From Mycobacterium scrofulaceum (lineage in GTDB: Bacteria > Actinomycetota > Actinomycetes > Mycobacteriales > Mycobacteriaceae): a stretch of DNA of 64,000 nt. The translations under genes were made by a program, and so were the position numbers. Within the stretch, counting starts at the first letter, position 1; each line of letters starts with the position of its first letter. The stretch covers positions 62,001 to 126,000 of the forward strand of contig NZ_LZJW01000102.1 in NCBI RefSeq assembly GCF_001667885.1, in the 5' to 3' direction. Of this stretch, positions 26,989-36,483 are shown in pieces. Under the pieces are notes generated by a model. It saw only the letters and a list, made by a program, of their open reading frames with translations, did no database searches and was not told the DNA's origin.

Positions 26989-28752
26989 TTGCACTACGAC
27001 ACCGTGATCACGGGTGGCCGCTGGTTCGATGGGACGGGCGCGCCGTCGGCGCGCAGAAACATCGGTGTGCGCGACGGCAGGGTCGCCACCATCACCCCGG
27101 AGCCGCTCGACACGACGGGCGCCGAGGTGATCAACGCGACGGGCCGGTGGGTGATTCCCGGCATCATCGACATTCACACGCACTACGACGTCGAAATACT
27201 CTGTGAGCCGGAGCTTTCCGAGTCGCTGCGGCACGGCGTGACAACTGTGATGCTGGGATCGTGTTCGCTGTCCACGGTCTATCTCGACAACGTCGACGCG
27301 GGTGACATCTTCGGCCGGGTGGAAGCGATCCCGCGGCGCTATGTCATCGAGCACCTCGACGCGGCGCGGTCGTGGACCAATCCGGCCGAGTATGTCGCCG
27401 AACTCGACCGCCGCAACCTGGGACCCAACGTGGCCGCATTCATGGGGCACTCCGACATGCGTGCCGCGACGATGGGCCTGGACCGGGCGACCCGTAAGGA
27501 TGTCCGTCCGTCCGCGGCGGAGCTGGCCCGGATGGAGTCGATGCTGAACGAGGCGCTCGACGAGGGATTCGTGGGAATGTCCTCGCAGCAACTCCTGTTT
27601 GACAAGCTCGACGGCGACGTCTGCCGGTCGCGCACGCTGCCGTCGACCTACGCCAAGCCCCGCGAACTGCGCCGGCTGAACGCGATCTTGCGGCGGCGCA
27701 ACAAGATCCTGCAGTCGGGGCCGGACATCAAGAATCCACTGTCGGTCGTGTCGCAGTTGGTGACGTCGCTGGGAGTCGGCCGTCCCCGGTTGAAGACCAG
27801 CCTGCTCTCGGCGGCCGACATCAAGGCCATACCGCCGGTGATCCACCTGATGGACCGGCTCGCCCGAGTGGTGAACGCCCTCGGCGGCGACTTCCGCTGG
27901 CAGCATCTGCCGGTGCCGTTCGAGGTCTATGCCGACGGGATCTCGTTGGTGGTGTTCGAGGAGTTCGGCGCGGGCGCCGCGGCGCTGCACCTGCAGGACG
28001 AGATCGAGCGGAATGCGCTCATGCGCGATGAGGACTACCGCCGCCGGTTCCGCGAGGACTACGACCAGAAGTTCGGGCCCCGGGTGTGGCACCGCGACTT
28101 CTTCGACGCCGAGATCGTGGCCTGCCCTGACCAGACGGTGGTGGGCAAGTCCTTCGGGCAAGTGGGGCTGGACCGCGGCGGCCTGCATCCGGTCGACGCG
28201 TTTCTGGACTTGGTGGTGGAGCACGGCGAAAAGCTGCGCTGGCGCACCACGATCTCCAATCATCGCCCCGAGGTGCTCAAGAAGCTGGCGCGAAGCGAAA
28301 CCGTGCAGATGGGCTTTTCCGACGCCGGAGCGCACCTGCGCAACATGGCCTTCTACAACTCCGGCCTGCGCCTGCTGCGGCACGTGCACGAGGCGGAAAA
28401 GCGCGGCAGCCCCTTCATGTCCGTCGAGCGTGCCGTGCACCGGCTCACCGGCGAACTCGGTTCCTGGTACGGAATCGACGCCGGCACCCTGCGCGAAGGT
28501 GATCGCGCCGACCTGGTGGTGATCGACCCGGCCAAGCTCGACGCTTCGCTGGATCGTTACGCCGAGCATCCCGTGCAGTCCTACGGCGGGTTGTCGCGCA
28601 TGGTCAACCGCAACGACGAGACCGTCAGCGCCGTGCTGGTGGCGGGACGGTTCGCGTTCGGTGCGGGCCGGCCCGCACCGGCGCTGGGCAAGCAGAAGTT
28701 CGGCCGGTTCCTGCGTGCCGGTCAGCAGGCCAGGAGCCTGACGCCGGCGTGA
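26989..28752 (+). CDS. N-acyl-D-amino-acid deacylase-like amidohydrolase
   Basis: 587 residues from TTG 26989, which has AGGAAGG seven bases ahead and begins right where the family does (HYDTVITGGRWFDGTGAP). The metal-binding HxH is in GIIDIHTHYD (residue about 60). The C-terminus carries the typical composite beta-sandwich return (GIDAGTLREGDRADLVVIDP) and the GFSDAGAHLRNMAFYNSG loop with its Asp ligand. Members hydrolyse N-acyl D-amino acids, dihydropyrimidines or related cyclic amides; several mycobacterial copies exist and their substrates are unproven. An ATG 48 bases upstream (26941) lies inside the predicted -10 and is not favoured. Confidence 0.85.
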   Translation: MHYDTVITGGRWFDGTGAPSARRNIGVRDGRVATITPEPLDTTGAEVINATGRWVIPGIIDIHTHYDVEILCEPELSESLRHGVTTVMLGSCSLSTVYLDNVDAGDIFGRVEAIPRRYVIEHLDAARSWTNPAEYVAELDRRNLGPNVAAFMGHSDMRAATMGLDRATRKDVRPSAAELARMESMLNEALDEGFVGMSSQQLLFDKLDGDVCRSRTLPSTYAKPRELRRLNAILRRRNKILQSGPDIKNPLSVVSQLVTSLGVGRPRLKTSLLSAADIKAIPPVIHLMDRLARVVNALGGDFRWQHLPVPFEVYADGISLVVFEEFGAGAAALHLQDEIERNALMRDEDYRRRFREDYDQKFGPRVWHRDFFDAEIVACPDQTVVGKSFGQVGLDRGGLHPVDAFLDLVVEHGEKLRWRTTISNHRPEVLKKLARSETVQMGFSDAGAHLRNMAFYNSGLRLLRHVHEAEKRGSPFMSVERAVHRLTGELGSWYGIDAGTLREGDRADLVVIDPAKLDASLDRYAEHPVQSYGGLSRMVNRNDETVSAVLVAGRFAFGAGRPAPALGKQKFGRFLRAGQQARSLTPA

Positions 28753-28760
28753 CTCGCCGC

Positions 28761-28793
28761 CGCCTAACCCTTTGCGGCACTGCGGGTTAGGCG
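28761..28793. terminator. Bidirectional hairpin terminator between convergent genes
   Basis: CGCCTAACCC (28761-28770) and GGGTTAGGCG (28784-28793) are exact reverse complements around a 13-base loop. It starts eight bases after the amidohydrolase stop. Its right arm includes the stop codon of the leftward TetR gene (28787-28789), so one hairpin can serve both transcripts. Confidence 0.6.
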
Positions 28794-29350
28794 ACGGACG
28801 CGCCCAGGATCAGGTTGACGGCCTCATCCAGTTGGCCCTCGATCTCGTCGAAGCTGACGAACCGGGCGGTCATCAGGGCGCCGGAGAAGGTGATCTGCAG
28901 CGTGGACTTCACCGCGCGCGGCCAGCCGGGACCCAGCGCGGCCCCGATCCGCGCCGACACCTCCTGCCCGATCTGCTCCCGGATCGGCTGCACCGCCGGG
29001 TCATCGGCCATCAGGGCGGCGCCGCAGGCGGCGGTCAGCTCGGGCTCGTCGGCGACCACCACGGCCATGTCTCGCAGCGTCGCGCTGACCCGCGTCTTGG
29101 TCGTCTGGTTGACGTCGGTATGCAGCGGCAGCTCGCGCAGGAAGCGCAGGTATACGGCCGCCACCAGCGCGCTTTTCGACGGAAAGTAGGTGTAGGCGCT
29201 GGCCGGCGACACCCCGGCGCGGGTCGCCACCGAGCGCATCGTCAGATTGGCGTACGACGATTCGCGCAGCTCCTCCAGCCCGGCGTCGAGGACCTTGCGG
29301 ATCGTCTGGCCCGGCCTGCGGTCCGACCGGCGCGCCGCATCTTTAGACAC
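28787..29350 (-). CDS. TetR family transcriptional regulator
   Basis: 187 residues from GTG 29350. The HTH is TIRKVLDAGLEELRESSYANLTMRSVATRAGVSPASAYTYFPSKSALVAAV (residues about 16-66), typical of TetR with AYTYF. The C-terminal part (AACGAALMADDPAVQPIREQIGQEV) matches TetR proteins common beside mycobacterial fatty-acid and steroid genes. It diverges from the methyltransferase-enoyl-CoA hydratase pair across 102 bases. Regulation of those or of the nearby catabolic operon is inferred from position only. Confidence 0.86.
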   Translation of the reverse strand: MSKDAARRSDRRPGQTIRKVLDAGLEELRESSYANLTMRSVATRAGVSPASAYTYFPSKSALVAAVYLRFLRELPLHTDVNQTTKTRVSATLRDMAVVVADEPELTAACGAALMADDPAVQPIREQIGQEVSARIGAALGPGWPRAVKSTLQITFSGALMTARFVSFDEIEGQLDEAVNLILGASVA

Positions 29351-29452
29351 CCGTCCAGTGTAGGAAGACGGTGTCCCCGTGGGGCGGGGCGACCTGCCGG
29401 CCGCGGGCGGCGTTTCGCGGACAGTTGTCCGGATCGATCTAGAGTGGCGGAT

Positions 29453-30013
29453 ATGGCCGAGGCGGACCGGCGGCGCTGGGACGAGCGGTACGCGACGACG
29501 GCGCCGCCGGCGGTACAGGCGGTGGGGCCCCCCGACTTCTTGGCGCCCTACGCGGAACTCCTTCCCGGTGCGGGCAGGGCGCTCGATCTCGCGTGCGGGC
29601 CGGGGCAGGCGGCGGTGTGGCTCGCGACGCGCGGACTTGCGGTGGAAGGGGTGGACGTCTCACCCGTGGCGATCGCCCATGCCCGCGACCTGGCCCACCG
29701 CGCCGGGGTCGGCGACCGGTGCCGGTTCGAGGTCTTCGACCTCGACGGCGGGCTGCCCGCCGGGCCGCCCGTCGACGTCATCCTCTGCCACCGATTCCGG
29801 GACCGTCGCCTCGATCGTGCGATCGTCGAGCGGCTGGCCCCCGGCGGGTTGCTGGCGATCGCCGTGCTGAGCGAGGTCGGCGGTTCCCCTGGGCCGTTTC
29901 GCGCGGTCGCCGGTGAGCTGCCCGCGGCGTTCGGCGGCCTCGAGGTGGTCGCCGCCGACGAGGGCGCCGGTTGCGCCTGGCTGCTGGCGCGCGCGGCGAA
30001 GTCCGCTGAGTGA
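29453..30013 (+). CDS. Class I SAM-dependent methyltransferase
   Basis: 186 residues. The SAM-binding motif I is LDLACGPGQAAVWLA (residues about 43-57), followed by motif II (VEGVDVSPVAIAHA) and motif IV region (VDVILCHRFRDRRLD). It opens with RRRWDERYAT, usual for the small Methyltransf_25/TehB-like group. The acceptor is unknown. ATG 29453 is taken because the family begins there; the longer upstream frame is arginine-rich noise. Its stop lies about 100 bases ahead of the enoyl-CoA hydratase ATG. Confidence 0.8.
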   Translation: MAEADRRRWDERYATTAPPAVQAVGPPDFLAPYAELLPGAGRALDLACGPGQAAVWLATRGLAVEGVDVSPVAIAHARDLAHRAGVGDRCRFEVFDLDGGLPAGPPVDVILCHRFRDRRLDRAIVERLAPGGLLAIAVLSEVGGSPGPFRAVAGELPAAFGGLEVVAADEGAGCAWLLARAAKSAE

Positions 30014-30111
30014 CAAGACCTTTCACCGCCGGTGACAAACCGCGCGACGCACTGGAGATTCAGCTGGGCGAATCGGCTTCCGGCCCGGCGGTGTCGGGTA
30101 GTGTCACGCGC

Positions 30112-30957
30112 ATGGAGCGGCGCGTCCTGGAAGCGGTGATCTACGAGCGCGAGCCGCCGATTGCGCGGATCATCCTGAACCGGGTCGACAAGGCCAACAC
30201 CAAGGACGCGGTCCTGGTCACCGAAGTCGACGACTGCCTGCACGAAGCCGACCGCGACAAGGAGATCAAGGTCGTCATCCTCAAGGCGAACGGCAAAGGA
30301 TTCTGCGGGGGACACGTCGCCCGCTGGGGCCCCGACGAAAATCCGTATCCGGACTTCGGTGAGACCTTCGAGGACCTGTACAAGGGCACCGCCGACCTGT
30401 TCCTGTGGCCGACGCTCTACCTGTGGGAATTCCCGAAGCCCACCATTTCCGCGATTCACGGCTACTGCATGGGCGGGGGGATCTACCTCGGCCTGCTGAC
30501 CGACTTCTGCGTCGCATCCGAGGACGCGTACTTCCAGATGCCGCTCGCCCAAAGCCTCGGCGAGCCCGGTGGCCACACCATGATCGAGCCGTGGTTGCTG
30601 ATGAACTGGCATCGCACCATGGACTGGCTCCTGCTGGCCCCGACGCTGTCCGCCCAACAAGCCCTCGATTGGGGCCTGCTCAACAAGGTGGTGCCGCGCG
30701 AAGAGCTCGACGACACCGTCGAGGAGATGGCGCGCAGGATCGGCCAGATCCCGTTGACCACGCTGATGGCGGTGAAGAACAACGTGAAGCGCGCGTGGGA
30801 ATTGATGGGGATGCGGGTGCACCTGCAGGTCAGTCACATCCTGACGAACATGGTGGGTGCCGCCACCGACGTGCAGGCCCGGCGGGCCGAGCTGAAGCAG
30901 TCGGGCATGAAGCCGCGCGAGTTCGTCGGCCATGAGGAGCCGGAGGCTCCGTCCTAG
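30112..30957 (+). CDS. Enoyl-CoA hydratase/isomerase family protein
   Basis: 281 residues. The crotonase fold oxyanion motif is KANGKGFCGGHVA (around residue 62), and HGYCMGGGIYLGLLTDFCVASEDAYFQMP (around 122-150) carries the GGG loop. It is clearly a paralogue of the second crotonase in this window (35605-36477): both share KANGKGFC-GH and a C-terminal NVKRAWELMGMRVH. An in-frame GTG at 30010 would add 34 residues, but alignment with that paralogue places the start at ATG 30112 (MERRVLEAVIYEREPPIARI). It is convergent with the KstD-like gene, the stop codons overlapping. Substrate unknown. Confidence 0.86.
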   Translation: MERRVLEAVIYEREPPIARIILNRVDKANTKDAVLVTEVDDCLHEADRDKEIKVVILKANGKGFCGGHVARWGPDENPYPDFGETFEDLYKGTADLFLWPTLYLWEFPKPTISAIHGYCMGGGIYLGLLTDFCVASEDAYFQMPLAQSLGEPGGHTMIEPWLLMNWHRTMDWLLLAPTLSAQQALDWGLLNKVVPREELDDTVEEMARRIGQIPLTTLMAVKNNVKRAWELMGMRVHLQVSHILTNMVGAATDVQARRAELKQSGMKPREFVGHEEPEAPS

Positions 30958-32657
30958 CGGGCGCGGCTTCTCTCGCCGGCGACCCTCCGACCCGCGGCAT
31001 GGCGGGCGGCGACATAACCGAAAACCATGGTGTAGGCGATGCTTCCGCCGGCGCCCAGATAATTGCGGCCCATCACCGTCGCCGTGATGTTGCCCGTCGC
31101 GTAGAGCCCGTCGATCACGCAGTCGTCCTCGTCGAGCACCTGCGCGTGCTCGTTGGTGATCACGCCGCCGCACGTCCCGACATCCGCCGGAACGACCTTG
31201 GTGGCGTAGTACGGCGCCCGCTCGAGCGGGCCGAGCGCGGCGTTGGGGCGGTACCCGGGATCGCCCAGGCAGTCGTTGTAAGCCGACTGGCCGCGCCCGA
31301 AGTCCGGGTCGAGGCCCTTGGCCGCAAACCCGTTGAACCGCTTGATCGTCTGCTCCAGCGCGTCGGGCGGGACGCCCATCTGGCGCGCGAGGTCGCCGAC
31401 GGTCTCGCCGCGCACGACCGCGCCCCGGGTGATGAGTTCCTCTGGGAGGCGGCGCTTCTTGAACGGGTTGGCCCCCGAAACGTATCGGCCGATGTAGCCC
31501 TCGTCGAAGACCATCCAGCACGGCACGGCCTTGTTCGCATACATCGCCTTGCCGACTTCGACGTACGAGTTGGACTCGTTGCAGAACCGCCGGCCCGTTC
31601 CGTCGACGTAGATGGCGCCGGGTCGCTGCCGGCCGCTGCCCAGCGCCCGTGCGGCGTCACCACCGTCGGCGATGAAAACCGATGGCAGCCACCAGGCCTC
31701 GTCCATCAGGTCGGTCTTGGCGCCCAGCCCGATCGCGGACTGCAACACCTCGCCGGTGTCGCCCGCGTTCGCGATCGACCAGTGTCCCTCGTTGGGCTGG
31801 TCCCCGCTGTAGCGGCGGCGCATGTCCGCGTTGCGGCTGAAGCCGCCCGCGGCGAGTAGCACACCCTTGCGGGCCTCGACGTTCAGCACGGTGCCGTTGC
31901 GAGAGACGCGCGCGCCGACGACGCGGCCATCCTCGACGATCAGCTCTGAGATCGCGGCGCCGGTCCAGATCGGCGGCTCACCGCGCAGGTCGATCAGGGC
32001 TTTGAGCATCTGCCCGATGAGGGACGCGCCGTTGGTGAGCATGTCGCGGCCCCGGAGTCTGGCCGCCCTGGTCCGCGCGAACACCCGCACGGCCACGGCG
32101 AAGGCGCGCGGCGACCGGTTGAAGTACTGCACCGAACGCAACTCGTTGGTCTTGAGGACGAATCCGCCATAGCTCTTGGCCATCGAGGGTTGGACCTTGT
32201 CGCTCCAGCTGCCCAGCGCGGCCGCATCGTATGGGACGCACTCGATGGCGCGGCCGGCTTCGTTGCCGCCCTTGTGGTTCGGGTAGTAGTCGCTCCAGCC
32301 CGGGCACCGCACGAACCGGACGCCCTTGCGGGTCAGGAAGTTGATCATTTCGTAGCCCGCGGTGAGGAACATCTCGCGCCGTGCCGGTGATGAGGCCGGG
32401 CCGATGTCGCCGACCACGTCGTCGAAGTAGGCCAGACCGTCCTCGTGCGAGTCCGGGATGCCGTCGGCGCGCATCAGCGGGTTGTTGGGCAGCCAGACCA
32501 TGCCACCGGAAAGTCCGGTGGATCCGCCTATCAGGGGCTGCTTTTCGATCACCAGCGGTTCGATGCCGCTGTCCAGCGCCGCCAGCGCCGCGACCATGCC
32601 GCCCCCGCCGCTGCCCGCGATGAGCAGATCGACCGAGCGGTCCCACCGGGGGGTCAT
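30954..32657 (-). CDS. FAD-dependent oxidoreductase, 3-ketosteroid delta-1-dehydrogenase-like
   Basis: 567 residues. The FAD motif is LLIAGSGGGGMVAALAALDSG (residues about 11-31), followed by the flavin-contact loop LIGGSTGLSGGMVWLPNNP. The C-terminal signature is DGLYATGNITATVMGRNYLGAGGSIAYTMVFGY. This matches the KstD/fumarate-reductase flavoprotein family (KstD about 560 residues), which desaturates 3-ketosteroids and related cyclic ketones. Whether the substrate here is a steroid is not shown. The ATG overlaps the Rieske oxygenase stop (ATGA). It is the last gene of the eight-gene leftward operon. Confidence 0.86.
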   Translation of the reverse strand: MTPRWDRSVDLLIAGSGGGGMVAALAALDSGIEPLVIEKQPLIGGSTGLSGGMVWLPNNPLMRADGIPDSHEDGLAYFDDVVGDIGPASSPARREMFLTAGYEMINFLTRKGVRFVRCPGWSDYYPNHKGGNEAGRAIECVPYDAAALGSWSDKVQPSMAKSYGGFVLKTNELRSVQYFNRSPRAFAVAVRVFARTRAARLRGRDMLTNGASLIGQMLKALIDLRGEPPIWTGAAISELIVEDGRVVGARVSRNGTVLNVEARKGVLLAAGGFSRNADMRRRYSGDQPNEGHWSIANAGDTGEVLQSAIGLGAKTDLMDEAWWLPSVFIADGGDAARALGSGRQRPGAIYVDGTGRRFCNESNSYVEVGKAMYANKAVPCWMVFDEGYIGRYVSGANPFKKRRLPEELITRGAVVRGETVGDLARQMGVPPDALEQTIKRFNGFAAKGLDPDFGRGQSAYNDCLGDPGYRPNAALGPLERAPYYATKVVPADVGTCGGVITNEHAQVLDEDDCVIDGLYATGNITATVMGRNYLGAGGSIAYTMVFGYVAARHAAGRRVAGERSRAR

Positions 32658-34039
32658 CGTGCCCCCGCGTCGAAACCCAAGTCGGCGACGGGGACGTCGA
32701 TGGTGGTGTTGGTCTTCTGGATGGCGGGCACCAGGGCGTCGTGCGGCAGGCCGGCGAGGAAGCCGTCTATCACGCGTTCGAAGTTCGAGATCAAGCCCTC
32801 GATTCGGCTGGACAGGCGCATGTACTCGAAACCCTTGGAGTGCAAGCCTTTCTGCTGCCTGGGCAGGTTCGAGAAATCCTGGGCCGGTATGGGTGGCCAG
32901 CGTGGGTCGTCGGGTGCCATGGGTACGGGTGGGGTCGGCTTGGCGGTGCTCTGCTCCGGCGGGATGCGGGTGAGTGACCAGATCTCGAAGAGCGTCTCCT
33001 CCGGACCCAGCGGCCGGATCCGGTATGAGGAGGCGCTGCTGTACTGGGGCAGCAGGAAGTAATGGGGGAAGGCGAAATTGATCGCCTCGTCGATTCCGCG
33101 CCGCTGCAACTCGTTGAGGTCGGGGATGTCGCAGCCGCGGGCTCGATGCCAGTGCACGATGGCGTCGTTGAGCGCGCTGCGCCACACGGCCATCGCCTCG
33201 GCCGGATCGGCCGGCAGCTCCATGTCCTGCATGCCCTCGGCGATGCGGACGTCGTTCTCGTGTGTCATGCCGGCCATGCCCTCACCCAGGGTGCGCATGA
33301 AATACAGGTTGGTCTGGGCCAATCCGGGTGGTGTGGTGGCGTCGGGCCGCTTCGGCATGCTGGACGGCAGCAGTTGCGGGTGGGTCTGTGGGACGTGATA
33401 GCCCTCCATGAACGCGGCGGTCGCCAGTTTCCAGTTCACCGGCAGCCGGCACGACTGCCACCACTCGACGCGCAGCGACTCGACTTTCCATGCGTCGTAG
33501 ATGGATGCGAACGGCTCGAAGCAGTCACGGAACGGCGGGGCATCGTCGTCGAGGTTGATCCACGCGCATCCGCCCCAGACATCGCACCGGACCGAGACCA
33601 GGCGAAGGTCCTCCGGGTCCAGGTTGTGATCGTCGAACTCTTCAGGCCTCAGCACGAACGTGTTGCGCCCGTCGATGCCCCAGCACCAGCCGTGGAAGGG
33701 GCACACGAAGGTGCGCCGGTTTCCGTTGCCCTCCACCAGCTTTACCCCGCGGTGGCGGCAGGCGTTGTGGTAAGCACGGACGTTTTCGGTGTCCAGGCGG
33801 ACCACGATGATCGACTCGTCGAGGATCTCGTACTCGACGTAGTCGCCGGGCTTGGGAATCTCTTCCAGGCGACAGGCCATCTGCCACACGCGCGGCCACA
33901 GCATTTCGGCTTCCAGCGCGTAGAACTCCGGGTCGTAGTAGCGCTGCTTGGGGATGCGATCGACCGCCTGAACCGCCCACGGCACCGGGAGCGGGGTCCA
34001 GTTCAGTTGACCGTTATGGGTGCTTTGGGTGGTGACCAT
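32654..34039 (-). CDS. Rieske non-heme iron oxygenase, large subunit
   Basis: 461 residues. The Rieske cluster ligands are Cys94-x-His96 and Cys113-x2-His116 (ACRHRG and CPFHGW). The mononuclear iron site is in NWK-x9-EGYH-x4-H (His215, His220). It is somewhat longer than KshA (about 385). Enzymes of this type hydroxylate or dihydroxylate aromatic or cyclic substrates with O2 and need a reductase, not encoded here. Start 34039 (MVTTQS) has GAGGGG six bases ahead; MKMVTTQS two codons earlier is too close to that site. It lies ten bases after the FadD gene. Confidence 0.9.
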   Translation of the reverse strand: MVTTQSTHNGQLNWTPLPVPWAVQAVDRIPKQRYYDPEFYALEAEMLWPRVWQMACRLEEIPKPGDYVEYEILDESIIVVRLDTENVRAYHNACRHRGVKLVEGNGNRRTFVCPFHGWCWGIDGRNTFVLRPEEFDDHNLDPEDLRLVSVRCDVWGGCAWINLDDDAPPFRDCFEPFASIYDAWKVESLRVEWWQSCRLPVNWKLATAAFMEGYHVPQTHPQLLPSSMPKRPDATTPPGLAQTNLYFMRTLGEGMAGMTHENDVRIAEGMQDMELPADPAEAMAVWRSALNDAIVHWHRARGCDIPDLNELQRRGIDEAINFAFPHYFLLPQYSSASSYRIRPLGPEETLFEIWSLTRIPPEQSTAKPTPPVPMAPDDPRWPPIPAQDFSNLPRQQKGLHSKGFEYMRLSSRIEGLISNFERVIDGFLAGLPHDALVPAIQKTNTTIDVPVADLGFDAGAR

Positions 34040-34049
34040 TTTCATCCCC

Positions 34050-35585
34050 TCATAGGATCCGCGATGCCCGCCCCTGCCAGTAACGCTCGCGGATGCGTCT
34101 CTTGTAAAGCTTTCCGTTCGGATCCCGCGGCAACTCTTCAACGAATTCGACGGTGCGCGGGCACTTGTAGCCGGCGGCGTGCGCCCGGCAGTATTCGATC
34201 AGCTCGGCCTCGAGGTCGGGCCCCGGCGGGACGCCGTCGACCGGCTGGACGACGGCCTTGACCTCCTCGCCGAACTCGTCGTTGGGGACCCCGAAGACGG
34301 CGGCGTCGACGAGCTTGGGGTGCATGATCAGCAGGTTCTCGATTTCCTGCGGGTAGATGTTGACCCCGCCGGAGACGATCATGAACGTGGACCGATCGGT
34401 GAGGTAGAGATACCCGTCGTCGTCGACATAGCCCATGTCCCCAAGCGTGCGCCAGCCCCGGTCATTCGACACCGACGCGGTCTTGGCGGGGTCCTTGAAG
34501 TACTCGAAATCGGGCCCGCCCTCGAAGAACAGCTCGCCGGCCTGCCCGGCGGGGAGCTCGACGCCGTCGTCACCGATGACGTGGACCGGGGACATGGGTT
34601 TGCCCACCGAGCCGGGGTGGGCGAGCCACTCTTCCGGGCCGACCGTCGTGCCCGCGAAACCTTCGGTACCACCGTAGTATTCGTGGATGATCGGTCCGAA
34701 CCACTTCATCATGTGGTGCTTGACGTCGACCGGGCAGGGCGCGGCCGCGTGGATGACACACTGCAGGCTGGAGACGTCGTAGCGCTCCCGAACCGCCTTG
34801 GGCAACTTGAGCATCCGCACGAACATGGTGGGAACGAACTGGGCGTGCGTGACCCGGTGGGCCTCGATGAGGGCCAGGACGGGCTCGGCGTCGAACTTGC
34901 GCATCAGGATCGCCGCCGCCCCGACGCGGTTGACCGCCATGGTGTAGTTGACTCCCGCGGCGTGATACAGCGGTGCGGGGGAGAGGTATACGCTCGACCG
35001 GCTCATCCCGTATTTGTGGGTGAGCGCCAGCTCCAGCACCGCCTGCGCCCATGAGCCGTTGCCGTCGGTCGGCAGGGGCCGCCGGACGGCCTTGGGCCGG
35101 CCGGTGGTGCCCGACGAATACAGCATCTCCGACCCGTCCGACGCCGGCGGCGCGGCACCGGCGTTCGCCAGCGCGTCCTCGTAGGCGTCCCAGCCGGGCA
35201 GGTCGCCGCCCACCACGAGGTGGACGGTGACGGCCGGGTTGGCCGCGCGGACGTGCGCGGCCAGATCGGGCATCGTGGCGTCCACGAACACGGCCCTGGC
35301 GTCGGAGTCGTCGATGACGTAGGCGACTTCGTCGGGCGTGAAGTGGGTGTTGACCGCGGTGTAGTACAGGCCGGAAAGCTGGCAGCCCCAAGTGATTTCG
35401 AGGAATTCGGGGCGGTTCGGCAGGACCAGGGCCACGCCGTCGCCCTTGCGCAGCCCGGCGTCATGCAGCGCGGCGGCGACGCGTTGGCTGCGGGCATACA
35501 ACTCGGCGTGCGAGATCGTGCCACCGTCAGCGACGATCAGGGCCGGCGCCCGTCCGGCCCTGGTGGCGTGGTCGGCGATGTTCAC
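34050..35585 (-). CDS. Acyl-CoA synthetase (FadD-like, AMP-forming)
   Basis: 511 residues of the ANL superfamily. The P-loop is YSSGTTGRPKAVRR (residue about 155). The adenine region is HEYYGGTEG, the core motif is GWRTLGDMGYVDDDGYLYLTDRSTFMIVSGGVNIYP, and the terminal lysine motif is PRDPNGKLYKRRIRE. It should activate a carboxylic acid to its CoA thioester, the entry step for the hydratase and other CoA enzymes in this operon. Substrate size is not predictable, but the neighbours suggest a cyclic or branched acid. It is 19 bases after the crotonase gene and ten bases before the Rieske gene. Confidence 0.9.
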   Translation of the reverse strand: MNIADHATRAGRAPALIVADGGTISHAELYARSQRVAAALHDAGLRKGDGVALVLPNRPEFLEITWGCQLSGLYYTAVNTHFTPDEVAYVIDDSDARAVFVDATMPDLAAHVRAANPAVTVHLVVGGDLPGWDAYEDALANAGAAPPASDGSEMLYSSGTTGRPKAVRRPLPTDGNGSWAQAVLELALTHKYGMSRSSVYLSPAPLYHAAGVNYTMAVNRVGAAAILMRKFDAEPVLALIEAHRVTHAQFVPTMFVRMLKLPKAVRERYDVSSLQCVIHAAAPCPVDVKHHMMKWFGPIIHEYYGGTEGFAGTTVGPEEWLAHPGSVGKPMSPVHVIGDDGVELPAGQAGELFFEGGPDFEYFKDPAKTASVSNDRGWRTLGDMGYVDDDGYLYLTDRSTFMIVSGGVNIYPQEIENLLIMHPKLVDAAVFGVPNDEFGEEVKAVVQPVDGVPPGPDLEAELIEYCRAHAAGYKCPRTVEFVEELPRDPNGKLYKRRIRERYWQGRASRIL

Positions 35586-35604
35586 CGGCGAGCCCCGCGA
35601 AAGG

Positions 35605-36477
35605 TCAAGTGGCCGTGGCGCCGTCAGTTTGGGCGGCCGCCGCCGCCTGCCGCCGGGCGTGCTCGGACGGCAGCACCTTGTCCTTGAACACCGTCTGGAT
35701 CAGCTGCTGCACGTCCTTGCTGATGGAGGCCAGCGCGACGAGATCATTGGAGCTCTGCCAGTGCACCCGCATGCCCATCAGCTCCCAGGCCCGCTTGAGG
35801 TTCGCCTTGGTCAGCATCAGCGTCGTCAACGGCGCCTGGGCAATGTGGCGGGCAATGGCCTCGACACGGTCGTCCAGCTGATCACGCGGGACGACCTCGT
35901 TGACCAGGCCGACCTCCAGCGCCTTCTTGGCGTCGATCACCTCGGCCGTGAACAGGTAGTAGGCCGCCCGACGCCAGTTCATGAACACCCAGGGCTCGAT
36001 CGAACATTCACCCGAGGGCATGCCGAATCCCTGCAGCGGCGGGTAGGAGAAGTAGGCATCCTCGGAGGCGATGACGATGTCAGTGGTCAGGCCCATATGG
36101 GTGCCGCCGCCGACACAATAGCCGTGCACCTGCGCGATCGTGGGCTTGGAGAACTCCCACAGATTGAGGGTCGGCTTGACGAACAGGTCGCCCTGCGCCT
36201 TCCACGGGTGACCGGTCACCATGGCGTTCTCCACGAACGACGGGTAGTCGACGGCGTTGTTGCCGATGGCGTGTCCCGAGCAGAAGCCCTTGCCGTTGGC
36301 CTTGAGCACGAGCACCTTGATGTCGTAGTCGCGGTCCGCGTCCAGCAGGGCCGCGTCGACCTCTTCGGCCAGCTTCTGGTCCTGGGCGTTCGCCTTCTCC
36401 GGCCAGTTCAGCGTGACGCGGGCGATGGGCCCCTCTTTCTGATAGATGATTCTCTCGCGAGTCTCGTTGAGATCCAT
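35605..36477 (-). CDS. Enoyl-CoA hydratase/isomerase family protein
   Basis: 290 residues. The crotonase signature is KANGKGFCSGHAIG (around residue 59) and VHGYCVGGGTHMGLTTDIVIASEDAYFSYPP (around 120-150). It is homologous to the crotonase at 30112-30957 over its whole length, with a C-terminal alanine/glutamine-rich tail. In the operon it follows the lipoyl protein by six bases and precedes the FadD by 19. A hydration or retro-aldol step on the CoA ester made by FadD is the natural inference. Confidence 0.87.
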   Translation of the reverse strand: MDLNETRERIIYQKEGPIARVTLNWPEKANAQDQKLAEEVDAALLDADRDYDIKVLVLKANGKGFCSGHAIGNNAVDYPSFVENAMVTGHPWKAQGDLFVKPTLNLWEFSKPTIAQVHGYCVGGGTHMGLTTDIVIASEDAYFSYPPLQGFGMPSGECSIEPWVFMNWRRAAYYLFTAEVIDAKKALEVGLVNEVVPRDQLDDRVEAIARHIAQAPLTTLMLTKANLKRAWELMGMRVHWQSSNDLVALASISKDVQQLIQTVFKDKVLPSEHARRQAAAAAQTDGATAT

Positions 36478-36483
36478 ACGTGC

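Noticed and set aside
30010..30111. GTG start giving the first crotonase 34 more residues and an overlap with the methyltransferase stop
   Set aside because: The added residues have no counterpart in the paralogous crotonase at 35605-36477, which begins at the position equivalent to ATG 30112.
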